NCBI GenBank assembly: GCA_937907305.1
Contig: CALERQ010000238.1
Span: 1 to 10,927 of the forward strand
Reading direction: 5' to 3'
DNA from: an uncultured Clostridia bacterium
GTDB taxonomy: Bacteria; Bacillota; Clostridia; Oscillospirales; Ruminococcaceae
DNA length: 10,927 nt
Shown: in pieces, positions 1-5,719 of the stretch
Position numbering within the stretch: the first letter of the stretch is position 1
How the letters are laid out: every line of letters starts with the position of its first letter
The notes under the pieces: model-generated
Told to the model about the DNA's origin: nothing
Database searches by the model: none
Seen by the model: the letters and a program-made list of their open reading frames with translations, nothing else
Position numbers and translations under genes: made by a program

Positions 1-252
1 CGTTAGGCGACAACAATCTTGTCCTAAATAAATATCTATTGCTTACTTTTCTTCATAGAAAAGTAGGGCCTCGGCGGCGAGCCGTACAGGCTGTCACCCT
101 CCGGTGACTCCGCGACGCCGTTAGGCGACAACAATCTTGTCCTAAATAAATATCTATTGCTTACTTTTCTTCACAGAAAAGTAACCCCCCGCCGGGTAAG
201 CGTACATACTAAAACCTTTTATAAAACTCCGCGACGCCGTTAGGCGACAACA
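1..252. repeat. Tandem hairpin-bearing intergenic repeat, two long copies and a third partial copy
   Basis: Positions 1-65 recur at 119-183 with a single base difference in the hairpin loop (TCAT versus TCAC). Each copy carries a perfect 9-bp stem, TACTTTTCT/AGAAAAGTA, with a 4-nt loop (44-65 and 162-183). The segment ACTCCGCGACGCCGTTAGGC plus ACAACA occurs at 107-132 and again at 226-251, so a third copy begins at 226 and breaks off. The period is 118-119 bp. The spacer at 66-106 holds a further 6-bp hairpin (93-108, GTCACC/GGTGAC); the spacer at 184-225 is unrelated to it. No gene is seen before position 280. The block ends just upstream of the MarR operon promoter. I infer a dispersed extragenic palindromic element, possibly transcribed as terminator-like RNA hairpins. 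Confidence 0.85.
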
Positions 253-279
253 TTCCTTCCCCCTTCACCCAAAATTCAC

Positions 280-308
280 TTGACCTCTCCCCTCTTCTGC
301 GCTACAAT
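280..308 (+). promoter_or_regulatory. Sigma-A-type promoter of the marR operon
   Basis: TTGACC at 280-285 and TACAAT at 303-308 are separated by exactly 17 nt, close to the housekeeping consensus. The predicted start of transcription is near 315, about 50 nt before the marR start codon. The -10 lies within the 10-bp palindrome TACAATTGTA (303-312). No other promoter is seen before the downstream genes, so the three genes probably depend on this one. Confidence 0.8.
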
Positions 309-315
309 TGTATCG

Positions 316-336
316 AAATATTTATATAAAATATTT
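316..336. promoter_or_regulatory. Candidate MarR operator (AT-rich inverted repeat)
   Basis: AAATATTT at 316-323 and AAATATTT at 329-336 form an inverted repeat with a 5-nt ATATA spacer. It sits at the predicted transcription start, just downstream of the -10. MarR-family dimers typically bind AT-rich palindromes of about 16-20 bp overlapping their own promoter, so autorepression is the likely role. This is inferred from position and symmetry. The sequence is so AT-rich that some symmetry could arise by chance. Confidence 0.5.
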
Positions 337-363
337 TATGTTTTCAAAAAAGGAGTCCCATCC

Positions 364-798
364 ATGGATTTTTCCAAACGCTTTTTGACCCTTTACCACC
401 GCATGCGTCTGACCGTCTACCGGCGGCTGCTGCACCGCACCGGTACCCTTTCCACCTCCGATGCCTTCGCCGCCGATGTCATCTACCTGCTGGAACGCCC
501 CACCCTCACCCAGTTCGCCGGGGAGATGGGCATTTCCCAGCCCAGCGCCACCTACCGGGTCAATGAACTGGCCCAAAAAGGCGTGATCGAAAAGATCCCC
601 TCCCCGCGCGATAAAAGGGAATGCCGCCTGCAGGTGGGGGATGACTACCGCCGCAAAACGCTGGAAGCCCCCGGCCGCATCGAGCGGCTGCTGGGCCAGC
701 TCAGCAGCCGTTTTACCCCACAGCAATTGGATACCACCGCCGCCGTGCTGGATGCCTTCCTCTCGGCGCTGGAGCATGAGGAGGAACATGAAGAATGA
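364..798 (+). CDS. MarR-family winged-helix transcriptional regulator
   Basis: This 144-residue protein has the MarR length and architecture: an N-terminal dimerisation helix, a winged HTH and C-terminal helices. The recognition-helix region reads roughly LTQFAGEMGISQPSATYRVN, and the wing ends in PSPRDKRECR, the usual D-x-R salt-bridge motif. I chose the ATG at 364 because AAGGAG (350-355) lies 8 nt upstream; an earlier in-frame start at 280 falls inside the -35 and has no ribosome site. It is the first gene of the operon, and its stop overlaps the next start as ATGA (795-798), indicating translational coupling. The likely role is sensing a small amphipathic or phenolic ligand and controlling its own operon through the palindrome at 316-336. 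The ligand cannot be read from sequence. The C-terminus is unusually Glu-rich (EHEEEHEE). Confidence 0.88.
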   Translation: MDFSKRFLTLYHRMRLTVYRRLLHRTGTLSTSDAFAADVIYLLERPTLTQFAGEMGISQPSATYRVNELAQKGVIEKIPSPRDKRECRLQVGDDYRRKTLEAPGRIERLLGQLSSRFTPQQLDTTAAVLDAFLSALEHEEEHEE

Positions 799-1973
799 TC
801 GATCTGTTTGAAAAATGCCGCAAACCGTCCCTGGCCAGCGAGCTCAAGGAAAAAGGCATCTACCCCTACTTCCACGCGCTGGAAAGCCGCCAGGCCCCGG
901 AGGTCATCATGGAGGGCCGCCGCCGCATCATGCTGGGCTCCAATAACTATCTGGGCCTTACCACCTGCCCGGAGGTCATCGAAGCCGGGATCAAAGCGTT
1001 TGAGCAGTACGGCACCGGCTGCTCCGGCTCCCGTTTCCTCAATGGTACGCTGGAAATGCACCTGGAGCTGGAAGTGGAGCTTGCCAGGTTCCTGCGCAAG
1101 GAAGCCGTCGTCACCTTTTCCACCGGCTTCCAGTCCAATCTCGGCATCATCAGCGCCATTGTCGGCCGGGGCGATGTCGTCATCTGCGATAAGGAAAACC
1201 ATGCCAGCATCTACGATGGCTGCAAATTAAGCTATGGCAAGATGCTGCGCTTTGACCACGCCGATATGGAGGATCTGGAGCGCCAGCTGCAAAAGGTGCC
1301 GGAAAACGCCGGCTGCCTTATTGTCACCGATGGTGTGTTCAGCATGGGCGGCGATATTGCCAAGCTGCCGGAGATCGTCCGGCTGGCCAAACAGTACGGC
1401 GCCCGGGTCATGGTGGATGACGCCCACGGCCTTGGCGTTCTGGGCGAAGGCGGCCGGGGCACAGCCAGCCACTTTGGCCTGGAGGATGAAGTCGATATCT
1501 ACATGGGGACCTTCAGCAAGTCGCTGGCCAGCCTGGGCGGCTACATGGCCTCCTCCCATGCGGTCGCCGAATATGTCCGCCACGCTTCCCGGCCGTTCAT
1601 CTTCTCGGCTTCCATCACACCGGCCTCCTGCGCCACCGCCCTGGCGGCGCTCCGCTACCTGGAGGCCCATCCCGAGCTCGTGGACCGTCTGAATGCCCTT
1701 TCGGCCTATGCCCGGGACGGCCTGCGGAAAAAGCGGGTCAAGATCATCGAATCCACCACCCCCATCATTCCGCTGTATACCTACACCGTGGAAAATACCC
1801 TCACCGCCGCCCGCCGGCTGTATGATGCCGGAGTTTATGTCAACCCGGTGCTGCCGCCCGCTACCCCCCCTGCCGAGTGCCTGCTGCGCACCAGCTACAT
1901 GGCCACCCTTACCGAACCGCTCATCGATGAAGCGGTCGAGATCATTGGCAGCGTACTGGGGGAGAAAGCATGA
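795..1973 (+). CDS. Alpha-oxoamine synthase, serine palmitoyltransferase-like (PLP-dependent)
   Basis: This 392-residue protein is a full-length fold-type I PLP enzyme of the alpha-oxoamine synthase family, which joins an amino acid to an acyl thioester with loss of CO2. Visible landmarks are GSNNYLG (48-54), the PLP-stacking His136 in ENHAS, Asp208 and His211 in DDAHG, the Schiff-base Lys242 in GTFSKSLAS, and Arg365 near the C-terminus. GTFSKSLASLGGY and the PPATPP loop (354-359) resemble serine palmitoyltransferases (the PATP loop) more than BioF or 2-amino-3-ketobutyrate CoA ligase. No biotin or threonine-degradation gene is adjacent. The ribosome site GAGGAGGAA (778-786) lies 8 nt before the ATG, within the end of marR. 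The gene's stop overlaps the next ATG (1970-1973). The amino acid (serine, cysteate, glycine or other) and the acyl donor are not determinable here. A CqsA-like aminoketone signal synthase is an alternative. Confidence 0.85.
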   Translation: MIDLFEKCRKPSLASELKEKGIYPYFHALESRQAPEVIMEGRRRIMLGSNNYLGLTTCPEVIEAGIKAFEQYGTGCSGSRFLNGTLEMHLELEVELARFLRKEAVVTFSTGFQSNLGIISAIVGRGDVVICDKENHASIYDGCKLSYGKMLRFDHADMEDLERQLQKVPENAGCLIVTDGVFSMGGDIAKLPEIVRLAKQYGARVMVDDAHGLGVLGEGGRGTASHFGLEDEVDIYMGTFSKSLASLGGYMASSHAVAEYVRHASRPFIFSASITPASCATALAALRYLEAHPELVDRLNALSAYARDGLRKKRVKIIESTTPIIPLYTYTVENTLTAARRLYDAGVYVNPVLPPATPPAECLLRTSYMATLTEPLIDEAVEIIGSVLGEKA

Positions 1974-2317
1974 GTAAAGTAGTCATCATCACCGGGGGCA
2001 GCAGCGGCATAGGGCTGTGCACAGCGGCTGCCCTGCGGGACCGCGGCTGCAAGGTCTACGAGCTGAGCCGCCGGTATAGTGAAGCAGAGGGCATCACCCA
2101 CCTGAAATGCGATATTACCGAAATGACGCGGTCGAGATCATTGGCAGCGTACTGGGGGAAAAAGTATGAGTAAAGTAGTCATCATCACCGGGGGCAGCAG
2201 CGGCATAGGGCTGTGCACAGCGGCCGCCCTGCGGGACCGCGGCTGCAAGGTTTACGAACTGAGCCGCCGGGACAGTGAAGTAGAGGGCATTACCCACCTG
2301 AGATGCGATATCACCGA
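1927..2317 (+). repeat. 196-bp tandem duplication spanning the synthase end and SDR start
   Basis: Bases 1932-2121 align without gaps to 2128-2317 (offset 196), with 11 mismatches by my count, mostly transitions, so about 94% identity. The unit contains the last ~40 bp of the synthase gene, the ribosome site, the ATGA overlap and the first ~150 bp of the SDR gene. Homology fades upstream at about 1927 (ATGA, one mismatch, then GCGG). The inner junction lies at about 2121-2127. Because 196 is not a multiple of 3, the second synthase tail is read in a different frame by the truncated SDR copy. Confidence 0.92.
1970..2173 (+). pseudogene. Truncated SDR copy fused to an out-of-frame synthase tail
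   Basis: This 67-codon open frame starts like the intact SDR downstream. About the first 50 residues are the nucleotide-binding part, with TGGSSGIG at 8-15. They match the full protein except for Tyr/Asp, Ala/Val and Lys/Arg changes. The frame then runs into the duplicated synthase end in another frame (TRSRSLAAYWGKKYE). It lacks the NNAG, catalytic Ser and YxxxK parts and cannot be a working dehydrogenase. It keeps an ATGA overlap with the synthase, and its stop (2171-2173) lies 8 nt inside the intact SDR start. It may still be translated and pass ribosomes on to the SDR. I read it as a duplication remnant; a functional small peptide is possible but unsupported. Confidence 0.8.
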
Positions 2318-2957
2318 CGAGGAGCAGATAAAAGCCGCCGTGGCCCAGGTGCTGGATGAAAACGGCCGCATTGATATCCTCATCAATAATGCCGGGTTTG
2401 GCATTTCCGGCGCGGTGGAATTTACCGAAACGAGGGATGCCCAGCGTCTTTTCGATGTCAACTTTTTTGGCATGGTGCGCATGAACCGGGCTATCCTCCC
2501 CATCCTGCGGGAGCAGGGCCACGGCCGCATCGTCAATCTCAGCTCGGTGGCGGCGCCGGTGCCCATCCCATTCCAGACCTACTATTCCGCCGGAAAGGCC
2601 GCCGTGAACAGCTACACCATGGCCCTTTCCAACGAGGTGAAGCCCTTTGGCATCACGGTGGCCGCCGTCATGCCCGGCGATATCAAAACCGGCTTTACCG
2701 CCGCCCGGCAGAAAAACATCCTGGGAGATGATATTTACGGCGGGCGCATCAGCCGCAGCGTGGCCGGCATGGAAAAGGACGAACAGACCGGCATGGACCC
2801 GGCGGTGGCCGGGCGGTTTATTGCCAATGTGGCCCTGAAGAACAGCCGCAAGCCGCTTTATACCATCGGTCTTGCCTACAAGGGTGCTGTTTTCCTCACC
2901 AAAATATTGCCCGCGCGCTGGCTGAACGGACTCATCGGTATGATCTACGCAAAGTAA
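2166..2957 (+). CDS. Short-chain dehydrogenase/reductase, candidate 3-keto-sphingoid reductase
   Basis: This is a complete classical SDR of 263 residues: TGGSSGIG cofactor loop at 8-15, NNAG at 74-77, Asn99, catalytic Ser127, Tyr140 and Lys144 (YSAGK), and MPGDIKT after the active site. Arg34 and Arg35 (SRR) follow the second strand, which in this family usually favours NADP(H). The ribosome site GGGGGA (2154-2159) lies 6 nt before the ATG and is itself part of the duplicated segment. Placed directly after a serine palmitoyltransferase-like synthase, the simplest role is reducing the 3-keto product to an amino alcohol, as 3-ketodihydrosphingosine reductase does. SDR substrates are hard to predict, so this rests on context. 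The hydrophobic C-terminal stretch (YTIGLAYKGAVFLTKILPARWLNGLIGMIY) hints at membrane association. A terminator follows 10 bp after the stop. Confidence 0.87.
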   Translation: MSKVVIITGGSSGIGLCTAAALRDRGCKVYELSRRDSEVEGITHLRCDITDEEQIKAAVAQVLDENGRIDILINNAGFGISGAVEFTETRDAQRLFDVNFFGMVRMNRAILPILREQGHGRIVNLSSVAAPVPIPFQTYYSAGKAAVNSYTMALSNEVKPFGITVAAVMPGDIKTGFTAARQKNILGDDIYGGRISRSVAGMEKDEQTGMDPAVAGRFIANVALKNSRKPLYTIGLAYKGAVFLTKILPARWLNGLIGMIYAK

Positions 2958-2967
2958 CAGTTCCCCG

Positions 2968-2993
2968 CACCCCCGCCAAACGGGGGTGTTTTT
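2968..2993 (+). terminator. Rho-independent terminator of the marR-synthase-SDR operon
   Basis: CACCCCCG (2968-2975) and CGGGGGTG (2981-2988) form a perfect 8-bp stem with a CCAAA loop, followed by TTTTT (2989-2993). It closes the operon 10 bp after the SDR stop. Confidence 0.92.
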
Positions 2994-3053
2994 CTATGCT
3001 TCTTCGCTGGCCGCCGAAGGAAGCGAACCACGGGAATCCCTGTGTATTCCGAG

Positions 3054-3074
3054 ATATTCAATTTTCAAGGTGCT
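3054..3074 (-). other. rRNA leader/spacer-like motif
   Basis: Read on the minus strand, this stretch is AGCACCTTGAAAATTGAATA plus T. The pattern (A/G)CACCTTGAAAA(T/C)TGAA-TA is familiar from pre-rRNA leaders and 16S-23S spacers of Clostridia. No rRNA gene is in the window. It may be a relic or mobile copy of an rRNA-flanking element. The match is from memory of the motif, not from an alignment. Confidence 0.3.
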
Positions 3075-3320
3075 GGTGGGAGGCAGGTTCCCGCTTAAGG
3101 CAGACCCCCAAATTGCCCGATGAGATCTGCTGAAAGAAAAAATTGGACCGGCGCCCCTGTTTGACCGGTGGGGCAGAAAGGCTCTCGATTTGTTGTTCGG
3201 GGAGAGAGGCCGACGGGAAAGGATTTTTTTGCCGGTAAGAAAAAGTCCTTCCACTAATACGGCAAAATGGCCCCTTTTTTGCATGTGAAAGGTTAATATT
3301 TCACTTTTATTTACGAAAGG

Positions 3321-3350
3321 TTTACAATATTAGAAATACATGGGTATGAT
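3321..3350 (+). promoter_or_regulatory. Orphan promoter, possibly for a small RNA
   Basis: TTTACA (3321-3326) and TATGAT (3345-3350) are 18 nt apart, a good sigma-A match. Transcription from about 3357 would meet the hairpin at 3419-3452 and its T-run, giving an RNA of about 100 nt with no credible protein. A weaker overlapping alternative is TTCACT (3300-3305) with TACAAT (3323-3328), 17 nt apart. Confidence 0.35.
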
Positions 3351-3414
3351 TTGTATAAAAGTTGGGCCGTGTTGGAATGTTTTCCCTTGCATTTTTATGA
3401 AATAAAGCCATGCC

Positions 3415-3456
3415 AAAAGACCCGCCGCAGGAGCTTTTCCTGTGACGGGCCCTTTT
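3415..3456. terminator. Bidirectional terminator after the cysteine-module protein gene
   Basis: The arms GACCCGCCGCAGGA (3419-3432) and TCCTGTGACGGGCC (3438-3451) pair over nearly their full length, with wobbles around a short GCTTT loop. A-tract AAAA at 3415-3418 gives a T-run on the minus strand, and TTTTT at 3453-3457 gives one on the plus strand. It ends the minus-strand gene at 3484 and could stop transcription from the orphan promoter at 3321-3350. Confidence 0.85.
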
Positions 3457-3483
3457 TACAGCCGGATCGTTGGGGCGATTATA

Positions 3484-5487
3484 TTACTTTCTTTTCTTGG
3501 GGACAGCCAGCGCCATCACCAGCGCCCCGCCCAACAGGAGGGCAGGCAGCGTTTGGCCGCCGGCGGCACCGGTGGTGGGATTGCTGGCGCTTTCAGCGGC
3601 GGTATCCCCCGCGATGATGGTGACGGTGGAGGGGGCCCCGGCCTGATAGGCAATGCAAACGGGGGACATGCTGGTGAAGCGCACCCGCAGGCCATCGGCT
3701 TCGGCCTGATAGCGCAGCACCTCGATCTCACCGGCACGCTCGCCCGAAGTGATCATATGGGTGATGACAAAGGTATCGGTCCGGTTGGTGCCCTCGGGAT
3801 AGGGCAGCAGAACCTCCACGCCCTCTTTGGGGAAATTCTCCGGATCGACCGGGATCAGTTCATTGTCCGCATTTTTTATCCGAAGCGACACATCCATCAG
3901 AACGCTATTGGTATTTTCTTTTTTCAGCGCGGAATTGCCGGAAAGGGCTTTTTCCAGCAGCGCCTTGAGGATATCCTCCACGGTCGGATACTTCTCGGCT
4001 ACTGTTTCCGGCACGGTTTCCAAATCCTCGATGGCGGTTTCCATGGTTAACCGGAGGACGATCTCTTCCCAATCCCCAATCTCCTGGTTCCCATCGGCAT
4101 CGTGGAACATCCTGCGGCACACTTCGCACTCCCAATAAGCCAGGTGCCCATCCGATTCGTAGGTCGGCGCCTGCTCGGTCCGCTCTATCATTTTATGGGG
4201 GGCTTCCGGTTCCTCACACACAGCTGCTTCACCACTGACATCGCAGGGCTGACCGCAAACCTTACACTCGTACCATTCGCCCTGAAAGCCGCCGTCGCAA
4301 AGGGTATAATTTGGATCATTCCGTTCGTCTTTATTAGGGGTGTGTTTTCCGGTTCCCTGTTCCCATTTCAGTTCATTTCCCTCGGCATCACAGGGCTGGT
4401 GGCACTCCCTGCACTCGAACCATTCGCTCTTAACGCCGCCATCGCAGGGGGTGTAATTTAACTCATGCTGGTCGCCGGGGGTGTGTTTTCCTGTTCCCGG
4501 TTTCCATTCAACCGTATTTCCAGCATCATCGAAAGACTGGCCGCAAACCTCACACTCATACCAATCTCTTTGATAACCGCCGTTGCAGGGGGTGTAATCG
4601 GCCTCGTGCTTTTCGCTGAGGGTATGTTTTCCCGTTCCTGCTTTCCGTACCAGCAAATTTCCATTGGCATCGCAGGGCTCGTGGCACTGGGTGCACTCGT
4701 ACCATTCGCTCTCAAAGCCGCCGTTGCAGACGGTGTAATCGGCCTCGTGCTTTTCATCCATCTTGGGGGTGTGGTGCCCGGCGTCGCACGCGTTACCGGG
4801 GCCTACAAATGTTTCCGGGATTCCATCTATATCGCAGGCCTGGCCGCAATCCTCGCACGTGTAATAAGCGACTTTATACCCGCCATCGGTGCTGTTCCAG
4901 TCGGCCGGGTACTGTGTGCTTCCCGGTTTATGAATTCCTGTTCCCCGGGTATAAGGGGCCCCGCTGCCATCGGCTTTGCAGGGAGACTGGCATTTGGTGC
5001 AGATGTAGTATGATGACTGATATCCGCCGATGCAGGGTTTATAATCCGCCGGCTTCTGGCTATCGCCGGGGGCGTGGCCGCCTAATGTGGAAACATCAGC
5101 AATGGTGCCATCGGCATCGACGACCTTTTTGCACGCCTGGCAGTAATAAAAACCTGTATTGCTGTTGCAGGCGGTCACATAGGGATCGTTCAGATCCGGC
5201 ACATGGCACTTGTAGCCGCCGCTGCAGCCGTTTGTGGGGTCCACAAATTGCGCGCTGATGCCATTGGCATGGCAGACGGCGCCGCACACCGTACAGTAAT
5301 AATAATCGTATCCGTAGCCGCCGGTGGTGCTGTTCCAGTTGGCGGGGTACAGGTCTTCTCCCGGATGGTGCTTTCCAGATGGACAGATAGTTTGAGTTTG
5401 CGCGCTTGCCCCTACCGGCAGCAGCCCTGCCAGCAGTACCACGGCCAGGGCCAGGGCTGCCAGCTTCCGACTCCGTAACGCTTTCAT
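3484..5487 (-). CDS. Secreted, sortase-anchored protein with nine cysteine-rich modules
   Basis: The 667-residue protein begins with a signal peptide (basic MKALRSRK, a hydrophobic core to about 22, and cleavage probably after ASA at 27-29). Residues 40-476 hold nine modules of about 45-53 residues, each built as H-x-P ... Y-x-x-C-x-GG ... W-Y-E-C-x-x-C-x-x-x-C-D-x-x-G. The CxxC pairs are at 65/68, 116/119, 163/166, 211/214, 265/268, 312/315, 359/362, 408/411 and 454/457. The ninth module resembles the HK-AxxxYWxC-C-FxDADG repeat common in Clostridia surface proteins. Residues ~477-615 look like the FPKEGVEVLLPYPEG...HM...SPV domain often found near such anchors. The end is a sorting signal: NPTTG (636-640), a hydrophobic stretch and KKRK. 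The ribosome site AGAAGGAA lies just before the ATG. Role unknown; metal binding, disulfide-stabilised stalk or adhesion are all possible. No sortase gene is in the window. Confidence 0.9.
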   Translation of the reverse strand: MKALRSRKLAALALAVVLLAGLLPVGASAQTQTICPSGKHHPGEDLYPANWNSTTGGYGYDYYYCTVCGAVCHANGISAQFVDPTNGCSGGYKCHVPDLNDPYVTACNSNTGFYYCQACKKVVDADGTIADVSTLGGHAPGDSQKPADYKPCIGGYQSSYYICTKCQSPCKADGSGAPYTRGTGIHKPGSTQYPADWNSTDGGYKVAYYTCEDCGQACDIDGIPETFVGPGNACDAGHHTPKMDEKHEADYTVCNGGFESEWYECTQCHEPCDANGNLLVRKAGTGKHTLSEKHEADYTPCNGGYQRDWYECEVCGQSFDDAGNTVEWKPGTGKHTPGDQHELNYTPCDGGVKSEWFECRECHQPCDAEGNELKWEQGTGKHTPNKDERNDPNYTLCDGGFQGEWYECKVCGQPCDVSGEAAVCEEPEAPHKMIERTEQAPTYESDGHLAYWECEVCRRMFHDADGNQEIGDWEEIVLRLTMETAIEDLETVPETVAEKYPTVEDILKALLEKALSGNSALKKENTNSVLMDVSLRIKNADNELIPVDPENFPKEGVEVLLPYPEGTNRTDTFVITHMITSGERAGEIEVLRYQAEADGLRVRFTSMSPVCIAYQAGAPSTVTIIAGDTAAESASNPTTGAAGGQTLPALLLGGALVMALAVPKKRK

Positions 5488-5595
5488 TTATATTCCTTCT
5501 TTCCCGCATTTTCCGCCGCTTTGGGCGGGTTTCGCCTGTTTTTAGCGTCTGCCGGCCGCGGCATGACACGGCTGCCGGTTTTCGCACTATCTTAT

Positions 5596-5624
5596 AGCAT
5601 ACTGCGGGAAAGCTTCGAAAACAA
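5596..5624 (-). promoter_or_regulatory. Candidate promoter of the cysteine-module protein gene
   Basis: On the minus strand, TTGTTT (5624-5619) and TATGCT (5601-5596) are 17 nt apart. Transcription would start near 5589, giving a leader of about 100 nt before the ATG at 5487. Confidence 0.5.
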
Positions 5625-5670
5625 TTAACCGGCTGCATAATAGGCGCCCTTTTTTTCGATAAATCACACC

Positions 5671-5705
5671 AAAAAACGCGGGCGGCTTTGCCCAGCCCCT
5701 GCGTT
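5671..5705 (-). terminator. Terminator of the kinase/zinc-ribbon operon
   Basis: On the minus strand, AACGC (5705-5701) with GGG and GC farther in pairs imperfectly with GCC, CCC and GCGTT around a GGGCAAA-type loop, followed by TTTTTT (5676-5671). It lies 15 bp after the stop of the zinc-ribbon gene. Confidence 0.65.
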
Positions 5706-5719
5706 TTCTGTCCATCTTT

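Larger units (their letters stand above)
2994..3483. other. 490-bp intergenic region without a convincing gene
   Basis: No open frame here has a ribosome site and protein-like composition. What can be seen: an rRNA-leader-like motif (3054-3074); an inverted repeat GCAAAA/TTTTGC (3262-3267, 3277-3282); another, GTGAAA/TTTCAC (3285-3290, 3299-3304); an orphan plus-strand promoter (3321-3350); and a two-way terminator (3415-3456). The part from 3100 to 3250 is G+C- and purine-rich with weak local hairpins only. Confidence 0.6.

Noticed and set aside
1..252. CRISPR array
   Set aside because: Only two full copies, a unit of 118-119 bp with a 65-bp core, and internal hairpins. There is no series of short repeats with unique spacers and no cas gene.
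645..1202. Long antisense open frame over the marR/synthase junction
   Set aside because: It is a shadow of the coding strand in GC-rich DNA, with no ribosome site or protein-like composition.
795..1973. BioF (8-amino-7-oxononanoate synthase) or 2-amino-3-ketobutyrate CoA ligase
   Set aside because: The lysine-region and PPATPP motifs look closer to serine palmitoyltransferase. The neighbours are MarR and SDR, not biotin or threonine dehydrogenase genes. Not fully excluded.
2994..3284. Minus-strand 96-codon open frame in the intergenic gap
   Set aside because: It has no ribosome site or recognisable fold, is rich in Arg, Ser and Pro, and covers the rRNA-leader-like motif. Probably non-coding.
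3351..3617. Plus-strand open frame starting at TTG 3351
   Set aside because: It begins on the orphan promoter's -10 region, runs through a strong terminator hairpin and continues antisense to the surface-protein gene.
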